Source: Periconia sp. R9002
Lineage: Eukaryota > Ascomycota > Dothideomycetes > Pleosporales > Periconiaceae
Assembly: GCA_023627715.1 (NCBI GenBank)
Contig: JAMAHW010000031.1
Span: 62,001-126,000 of the forward strand
Reading direction: 5' to 3'
Length of the DNA: 64,000 nucleotides
Shown: one piece after another, positions 58,302 through 64,000 of the stretch
Layout: each line of letters opens with the position of its first letter
How positions within the stretch are numbered: position 1 is the first letter of the stretch
Translations under genes and position numbers: made by a program
The notes under the pieces: generated by a model
The model's database searches: none
Told to the model about the DNA's origin: nothing
Seen by the model: the letters and a program-made list of their open reading frames with translations, nothing else

Positions 58302-58478
58302 ATGACTTCCCTCGGAGAATATGTCGCAATGATCACTTGCGCAACTCTTCATGGTGAATATTCTACGACGGATGGAAACTGGTATGAGCATTGCGATCCA
58401 GGAGGTGTCCTGGTCCACGGTCGGGATGTGCTACAACCTGGTGCATGCTTGCCAGCAACCGGGATCTTTGTAAAGTAG
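58302..58478 (+). CDS. Possible small protein of 58 aa, unknown
   Basis: An ATG-to-TAG frame encoding 58 aa (start MTSLGEYVAMITCATLHGEY, end PATGIFVK). It contains three Cys and several Gly and aromatic residues, has no signal peptide and no recognised family. It follows a good TATA box at 58258. It could be a real small gene, an upstream ORF in the leader of the rhamnogalacturonan lyase, or chance. The composition is not repetitive, which is the only other point in its favour. Confidence 0.3.
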   Translation: MTSLGEYVAMITCATLHGEYSTTDGNWYEHCDPGGVLVHGRDVLQPGACLPATGIFVK

Positions 58479-58656
58479 TCCACATTCATCCAGCCCTCTT
58501 TACAACATGCCTAATTGAAGAACAATGGCCGGAGAGTATATGAACTCGGCAAAACTGGCACCGAGCAGAAAATCAGGCAAGGACTATAATATGTTCCAGC
58601 AGTGACGCGCCACCTCGAAAAACCGAAGAAGTTCACTGGAAACCCCGTTGTTCACC

Positions 58657-60313
58657 ATGTTTCTTCGAAGCGCGCTCCTAGCTGCCGCGACCTTTTCTTC
58701 CTCCGCTTTCGCCGCCTTTGGAATCACCACATCGGGCAACAATATTATCGTAGACGCCGGCTCAGACAATCCATTCAAGGCTAGCATAGATTCGAAGTCA
58801 TGCGATATCAACTCCATCAACTACCGTGGCGAGGAGTTCCAGTACAAAAGCAAGGGGTCGCATATTTCTAGTGGGCTGGGAAGTGCAACGGTGAAGAGCG
58901 AAATCATTTCAGGTATGTATTTTTGAACAGTGATATTGCTCATGCTAAGACCAAGATACAGGTCAATATGCTAAGATTACGTGCACCACGTCGACCTTGA
59001 CTCACTATATTGTGGTCAGATCGGGAGACTCTACTCTTTTCATGGCAACACAGACCACGGCCGAGCCCGATATCGGCGAACTTCGCTTCATTGCTCGTTT
59101 GGACCCTAACAAGCTTCCTTTGGAATACCCTTTTGGCGCAGTCTCAACTACTGGTGGATCATCCTCTGCAGTTGAAGGCTCCGACGTGTTTGTAGTTAAC
59201 GGGCAAACGCGCAGCAAGTTCTATTCCAGCGAGCGATTCATCGACGACTATGTACAATGCGTGTACCGCGACAGCGACGCCATCCATGCCTGCATGCTCA
59301 TGAACTCGTACAGCTACGAGGGCTCTTCCGGAGGACCCTTCTTCCGCGACATCAACTCGAACAATGCCGGCGACTCTACTAATCTGTACTTCTACATGAA
59401 TTCTGGCCACGTCCAGACCGAGACTTATCGAATGGGCTTGCACGGTCCATACGCTCTGCAGTTCTCACGCTCCGGTGTGCCTACCGGGAAATCCATGGAT
59501 ACAACGTTCTTCGCTGACCTCGGCATCAACGGGTACGTCGCGCCATCAGGCCGCGGAACCGTCACTGGAACTGCGACAGGTATCACGGGAAGCTTCCAAC
59601 GCGTGCTCCACTGGTACAACTCCAACGCGCAGTATTGGACGTACGCCGATTCATCCGGCGCCTTTACCTCCCCGCCCATGAAACCAGGAACATACACGCA
59701 AGTCCTCTACCAAACCGAGTACAACGTCGCATCCTCCTCCGTCACCGTGAGTGCAGGAAGAGCCACCACCGCCAACATCGCGGCTACAACCGAGTCTAAA
59801 ACCTCCCTCTTCAAGATCGGCGAGTGGGACGGCCAGCCTACCGGATTCAGGAACGCAGACAAGTTCCTCCGGATGCACCCTTCGGACAGCCGCATGTCGT
59901 CCTGGGGGCCACTCACGTACACCGTCGGTTCGTCCAGTCTCAACGACGTCCCGATGGCAATCTTCAAATCCATCGGTGGACCTTTCACTATCAAATTCAC
60001 GCTATCTGCTGCGCAGGCGTCAGGAGCGGCTACATTGCGCGTTGGAACTACGCTTTCGTTCGCGGGCGCGCGGCCTGGTGTTACAATCAATAGTCTAACG
60101 CCTGCAACGCCTGCTGCGCCGACGAAGATCGATTCAAGAGGTGTCACAAGAGGTGCGTATAGAGGGTTCGGAGAGGTGTATAATTTTGCGGTTCCGGCTG
60201 GCACGTTGATTAGTGGGAGTAATACCATTACGATTTCGGCCGCGAGTGGGAGTAGTGGGGATACGTTTCTTTCGCCGAATTTTATTCTGGATGCTGTGGA
60301 GTTGTTCCGGTAG
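58657..60313 (+). CDS. Rhamnogalacturonan lyase, polysaccharide lyase family 4, secreted
   Basis: Two exons, 58657-58912 and 58962-60313 (49-bp intron), give 535 aa, close to the known fungal enzymes. The first 19 residues ([19 protein letters not shown]) are a signal peptide. The enzyme cleaves rhamnosyl-galacturonic acid bonds in the backbone of pectin type I by beta-elimination. The catalytic domain carries a Lys in [12 protein letters not shown] and a His in [17 protein letters not shown] that fit the catalytic Lys/His pair of the Aspergillus aculeatus enzyme. It is followed by a fibronectin III-like domain ([12 protein letters not shown]...) and a C-terminal carbohydrate-binding-like jelly roll ([32 protein letters not shown]). 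It points to a plant-associated or litter-degrading lifestyle. Confidence 0.93.
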
Positions 60314-60512
60314 TTGGCTGCAGTTATTATAGTGGTAGAATGTACGAAACAACGTTTCTTGATTATATTTCGAACCGACTTTTGCGTGTCGAGTGCATTC
60401 TTATTTCAAGGACTCATTGATGGTGTAAACCTTTTGACGTTTAGATATTTACATCGCAAACCCTTTTTTAATGCAACGGCCCACGAATACGCACTGCTTT
60501 TCTCATCCTCCA

Positions 60513-61454
60513 TCAAACCCTCACAGTACCCTCCATGACCTCCACAGCTTTCCCACTCATCTTAACACTCTCAAGTTGCTGCCCTCCCTCCTTAACCGTA
60601 ACCTCCACATAAATATCGCACCTCCTCCCCATCTCAACACCCTGCGTCAAATGATACTTGATCTTACCACCTTTCTCACCCACCTCCCTCAACGCGAGGT
60701 AACTAGCCAAAGCACAGCTGGCACTCCCTGTCCCAGGATCTTCTCGACTCGAAATGCTCCGCGTCCTTAGCAACCTCACCCCTTCTTCCTCGGGATCAGC
60801 TCCCAAATCCGCGTAAAAGAAAGACCCTGTATACCCAATGTCCCATCCACTTCCCTGGTCCAGGTGCTCGGCGGCGGCATACACTTTGGACACGGGAACG
60901 AGGCCGTGAGTAGGCAAGGCAAGAGCGTCAAGATCTTTCATAGGCACGAGGTTAAATGCCATGCCCTTTACGATAGAGAAAAGAGGCACCGTCGGAGAAT
61001 CAGACCCATTTGTTTTGGAGTCCGGAAATTGGTGTGGAAGCCGGGCTTTGTGCTCGTGTACATCGTGAGGTATCGATACCGTCGCCATTCTTTTCCCAGT
61101 TCCCCCGCTATTAACTTCGAACGGAACGATTCCCGCGAGTGTCCTTAATTTAGTAACACCAGGGTACTTGTCGGCATGGCTGGCTACGCAATGCACTGTT
61201 CCAATGGTAGGATGTCCGGCGAATGACATCCTCGATGCGGGGGTGAAGATATCGTAGTCCGCAATCTCGGGCTCTTCGGGCGTGGGGTCGTGTAGGAATA
61301 CGGACTCGGAGTAGTTGAATTCTTTGGCGATGGCTTGTTTTTGAGCTTCGGTTAGAGTGTTTCTTTGCGAGTAGGGGACGCGTATTATGGCGAGTGGATT
61401 CCCTAGGTAACGAGTGACTGTGAAGACATCGAGGGTGGTGAATGGGAGGGACAT
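60513..61454 (-). CDS. PhzF-family isomerase-like protein
   Basis: Intronless, 313 aa. The family folds like diaminopimelate epimerase; PhzF itself isomerises a phenazine precursor in bacteria, whereas most eukaryotic members are of unknown function. The family markers are the LDVFT start, the acid Glu50 in NYSESVFL, the GHPTIGT motif near 81-87 and the EDPGTGSASCALASYL motif near 238-253. No other phenazine genes are nearby, so phenazine synthesis should not be inferred. It is convergent with the lyase and divergent from nothing close; its 5' side faces a 0.6-kb gap. Confidence 0.9.
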   Translation of the reverse strand: MSLPFTTLDVFTVTRYLGNPLAIIRVPYSQRNTLTEAQKQAIAKEFNYSESVFLHDPTPEEPEIADYDIFTPASRMSFAGHPTIGTVHCVASHADKYPGVTKLRTLAGIVPFEVNSGGTGKRMATVSIPHDVHEHKARLPHQFPDSKTNGSDSPTVPLFSIVKGMAFNLVPMKDLDALALPTHGLVPVSKVYAAAEHLDQGSGWDIGYTGSFFYADLGADPEEEGVRLLRTRSISSREDPGTGSASCALASYLALREVGEKGGKIKYHLTQGVEMGRRCDIYVEVTVKEGGQQLESVKMSGKAVEVMEGTVRV

Positions 61455-62077
61455 GGTTGGGGATGGATTGTTGTTTGTGCAATTGACTTCAACGGATTGG
61501 TGATGACTGATGCTTTGGATACAGAAGAATCAAATGTAAGCCGGGAAAGCTGAGTATTTATATGTGTTTGATTTTGGGCTAAATCATTCAAGATAGAAGT
61601 TGACATGTAAAGTCCATTGGTGACTCATCTCACGTGATGGGCTGTGGATGAGAGATGGAGCTAGTATATGTAGGTATGTAAAATAGGTAGGCTCCTAGCA
61701 TTGATTGTGAGCGAACTGGGAATATCATCCGGTGCTAACTACGATTTACATTGAAATAGTTTAGTCTAAAAAGTTGATCATATTTTTAGAAGACAAAGAA
61801 TTACACTACATTATGTTATACATAGGTATCTCAAGTGCATACATGCACACAATTTGATAGGAACACTCATATGTGCAGTGATGATTACATAGAATCATGG
61901 ATAGATTTTACAATCTACATACCCCCTTTCGCCTCTTGGTGAAATTCCATTAAAGCCTTTTTCGGTCGTCCTGAACCTTTTCCGGATGTCACCAACCTAC
62001 CCAATCGAGTAATTTTATCGTACGAAATTCAAACAAAAAAGAAATAAATGTGTAAGCACTTGACACGATGCTCCACT
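61455..62077. other. Intergenic region, A/T-rich
   Basis: 623 bp between the PhzF-like start and the 3' end of the FAD oxidoreductase, both on the minus strand. It is A/T-rich between 61740 and 61910 and contains no credible gene. Confidence 0.5.
61555..61562 (-). promoter_or_regulatory. TATA box candidate for the PhzF-like gene
   Basis: Reads TATAAATA on the minus strand, 101 bp upstream of the ATG at 61454. Confidence 0.45.
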
Positions 62078-63322
62078 TCAAGCCTCTTTAGCCCACTGTT
62101 TCCCATTCCACAAATTACCTATTGTCCAGAGCCAATAGTCCCTCCCTTTGATCAACCATACAAGGAAGCTGGGCACCCTCCACCCCATTGCTGCCCCAAC
62201 ACCTTTGGACTTCCCAATGGGAACGAGCTGCATTTCCCTCGTGTCTTCCTTGAACAGCTTCTCCTTGGGTACTTCGCTCTCTGGCTTTCCTGCAGCGAGG
62301 AGTAAGTCTCGTTTCAGATTGGTGCCGAGGATAGGGACGGTGGAGAGGATGTTGTGCACGGCGGGACGGGCGTAAGAAGAGCAGTCGCCAATGGCGTAAA
62401 TGAGGGGCCCAGCTTTTTCGACGCGGAGGGTAGTGGAATTTGTGGCGACCTTGGAGTGAGCATCGAGAAGAGAAGATGAAAGGAAGGATGTGTTCGGTGA
62501 CAGTCCGGTTGCGGGGATGAAGAGATCAGCCTCAAGTGTTTGGCCATTACTCAAACTAAGGGTGGCTCGCGATGTCAGACCGTCCATGTCGCTCCCGGCA
62601 TTTGGTGGTTCCACCTTCGAAACGCGCATGTCTTTGATGACTTTGACGCCGAGTCTGGCGAGATACTGTTCAGCTGTTTTGGCAATAGAGGGACGTAAGA
62701 GAGGCAAGATATGAGAAGAGCCGGAAACGACGGTGATTGCAACTTTGGGGTTCTTGAGCTCTGAAGCAAACATCCCCGGTGTCCCATTCAAGTATTCACC
62801 CAATTCGGCTGCTGTTTCGATGCTGGTGGGGCCTCCACCTGCTACGACGATACTTTTCGCTGTAGAAAGGGCGCCTCGGAATTTCTTCCATGTCTCCTTC
62901 AGAGATGTTTCGTCGGGGCTGAATCCCATGAGGGGAGATGTTGTAGTTGCTCCAGTGGCGATGACGAGCGCATGGAAATCTAATGTTTCCGAAATGCCCT
63001 TACCAAGGGCGTAAGTAACGGTGCGAGCTTCATGGTCCACTGCTTCTACAGAAGCTTTGATAAAACGGAAGCTCGAATCGGGGTATTGAGAAAATTGCGA
63101 GGGAACGTCCACAAACAGTTTGTCTTGTGGAAACATATCATCGGAAATTAGGGCGCGAGGGCAGGCGGGACGGCTCATAGCTTGGGACGATGCGCTTATG
63201 AGAACAACTTGGTACAGTTCTTTTTCTGGCAAGCTGTTGATGGTATGCTTCAGTACATAGTGCGCTGTGGACATACCACCATAAGAGCCGCCAAGTATGA
63301 CAATGTTGCGACGAGAAGTCAT
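62078..63322 (-). CDS. AIF/AMID-like FAD-dependent oxidoreductase
   Basis: Intronless, 414 aa from the ATG at 63322, which directly precedes the FAD-binding strand (MTSRRNIVILGGSYGGMSTA, GxGxxG variant GGSYGG). The frame is open 44 codons further upstream but that part is not family-like. Further motifs are the ALVIATGATT turn, the NAD(P)H-binding IVVAGGGPTSIETAAELGEY (residues about 152-171), and IPATGLSPNT with the late IYAIGDCSS that closes the FAD site. A hydrophobic C-terminus (FLVWLIKGRDYWLW) may touch membranes. Fungal AIF2/AMID-like proteins are linked to respiratory redox balance or cell death, but this one is assigned only by family. Confidence 0.9.
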   Translation of the reverse strand: MTSRRNIVILGGSYGGMSTAHYVLKHTINSLPEKELYQVVLISASSQAMSRPACPRALISDDMFPQDKLFVDVPSQFSQYPDSSFRFIKASVEAVDHEARTVTYALGKGISETLDFHALVIATGATTTSPLMGFSPDETSLKETWKKFRGALSTAKSIVVAGGGPTSIETAAELGEYLNGTPGMFASELKNPKVAITVVSGSSHILPLLRPSIAKTAEQYLARLGVKVIKDMRVSKVEPPNAGSDMDGLTSRATLSLSNGQTLEADLFIPATGLSPNTSFLSSSLLDAHSKVATNSTTLRVEKAGPLIYAIGDCSSYARPAVHNILSTVPILGTNLKRDLLLAAGKPESEVPKEKLFKEDTREMQLVPIGKSKGVGAAMGWRVPSFLVWLIKGRDYWLWTIGNLWNGKQWAKEA

Positions 63323-63768
63323 GTTCAAATGCTGATAAAAAGAAAACCAATATAAAAACAAGATTGGTGAATTCTGATGCTGTGATCGTATCTGAGTGAG
63401 TGGAATATTCAAAGGAAATAATTGAAAATAATAATTGGGATAGGGACGAAGCATCTTGAATTTGTATACACAAATATTTTGATTTGTTTGATCAGATAAT
63501 CACTCCGACCAGGGGTTATCGGCGAAAGTTGTACCGACGACACTGCCAAAATCGGGGCCGAGCTCTTAGCCCGCGTCGGCTCCTACTTTTCGTACCTCGC
63601 TTGCGAGAGGCAACTCATATGGAGCTTTGACAAAATTCCATCAGGACAACATACTAGTATAATTGTATGCCTGCGAAAATTCCGGACGATTTAGCGATTT
63701 GGTAAGCTGGTCCGATCTTTCAAACATTGTTACTCGTAAGGGGGATTCTATCTCCTTCCGCGTAGCAT
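63323..63768. promoter_or_regulatory. Upstream region of the FAD oxidoreductase
   Basis: 446 bp between the oxidoreductase start and the 3' end of the acetyltransferase gene, both on the minus strand. No core promoter element is obvious and no gene is seen. Confidence 0.45.
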
Positions 63769-64000
63769 TTACGACGACCCCGATCCATTGTCTGTCGGTT
63801 TGTTGCCTCTCCCTCCATTCAAATCTGGTACAGGTGTGACTTTCTTCACGACTCTTGCCGGGCTGCCCATAACTACGCTCCAGTCTGGCACGTCCTTCGT
63901 TACGACGCTCCCAGCTGCAACCGTACATCCCTTTCCTATCGTAACGCCTGGTAGGATGATCTAAATTTTTTCTATAGTTAGTAAGTGTTGCGATGAATCG
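63769..64000 (-). CDS. Hexapeptide-repeat O-acetyltransferase (maltose/galactoside type), 3' end only
   Basis: Partial gene running off the right edge. The last exon is 63960-63769 (64 codons with stop); the sequence to its right up to 64000 looks like intron, ending in a branch site CTAAC and the acceptor TTTAG. The exon reads [20 protein letters not shown], then [20 protein letters not shown], the final coils of a left-handed beta-helix as found in maltose and galactoside acetyltransferases (CoA-dependent). A Gly/Ser-rich tail of about 20 residues follows. The catalytic His lies in the missing part, so activity cannot be judged. Confidence 0.85.

Larger units (their letters stand above)
57927..58656. 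promoter_or_regulatory. Upstream region of rhamnogalacturonan lyase
   Basis: 730 bp holding a perfect 12-bp palindrome GTACCTAGGTAC (57964-57975), a good TATA box at 58258-58265 and a 58-codon frame just after it (listed separately). A weaker TATAAT-like motif at 58585 lies closer to the lyase ATG. Confidence 0.5.

Noticed and set aside
60513..61454. Phenazine biosynthesis from the PhzF-like gene
   Set aside because: No other phz genes are nearby, and eukaryotic PhzF-like proteins are not known to make phenazines.

Overview
This window looks like a piece of nuclear chromosome from a filamentous ascomycete (Pezizomycotina, most likely Dothideomycetes; class inferred, not proven). The evidence is short introns of about 48-160 bp with GTAAGT/GTATGT-type donors and CTAAC-like branch sites, single-gene units on both strands, a fungal rhodopsin-type membrane protein, DUF6594 and DUF7896-type proteins, a fungal STAND N-terminal-like protein, and ribosomal protein genes split by introns. 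There are no operons, tRNAs, rRNAs or CRISPR arrays. For all but two multi-exon genes (the edge-truncated gene at 1 and the zinc-finger gene at 23821) I rebuilt the exons by hand and checked that the summed exons make a whole number of codons.

Layout. 1-1193: 3' part of a fungal rhodopsin-domain membrane protein (+). 1546-2103: GFA/CENP-V-type enzyme (-). 2930-4912: Fnx1/Vba-like MFS transporter (+). 5116-8711: large STAND N-terminal-like coiled-coil protein (-). 9265-10519: class I/II aminotransferase (-). 11353-14755: Adp1-like ABCG transporter with an EGF-like ectodomain (+). 15611-17268: succinate-semialdehyde dehydrogenase (+). 18105-19148 (-) and 19409-20575 (+): a divergent pair, coiled-coil unknown and DUF6594 membrane protein. 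20.6-27.8 kb is gene-poor, holding a DUF7896-like zinc-finger gene (23821-24694) and a 166-bp TA-flanked MITE (26377-26542). 27851-29240: Git3/cAMP-receptor-like GPCR (-), followed by 5.3 kb with no recognisable gene.

34.5-38.2 kb is a housekeeping block of three ribosomal protein genes: eL21 (-), uS4 (+) and eS27 (+). Then come deoxyribose-phosphate aldolase (39031-40439, +), the Rho3 GTPase (41807-42824, -, eight exons), COP9 signalosome subunit 2 (44334-46110, +), an otubain with a very long His/Gln-rich N-terminus (49528-51933, +), and the rRNA-processing factor Ipi3 (54576-56293, -). The last 7 kb is metabolic: class II aldolase-like protein (56854-57926, +), a secreted family 4 rhamnogalacturonan lyase (58657-60313, +), a PhzF-like protein (60513-61454, -), an AIF-like FAD oxidoreductase (62078-63322, -) and the 3' end of a hexapeptide acetyltransferase (63769 to beyond 64000, -).

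Most genes are ordinary and act independently. I did not find a clear undescribed multi-gene system. The observations I rank highest are the MITE, the Rho3 switch I loop spread over three micro-exons, the ribosomal-protein block with a shared promoter 12-mer, the long low-complexity otubain N-terminus, the low-complexity insert in the deoxyribose-phosphate aldolase barrel, and the NLR-like N-terminal protein without a visible NTPase domain.
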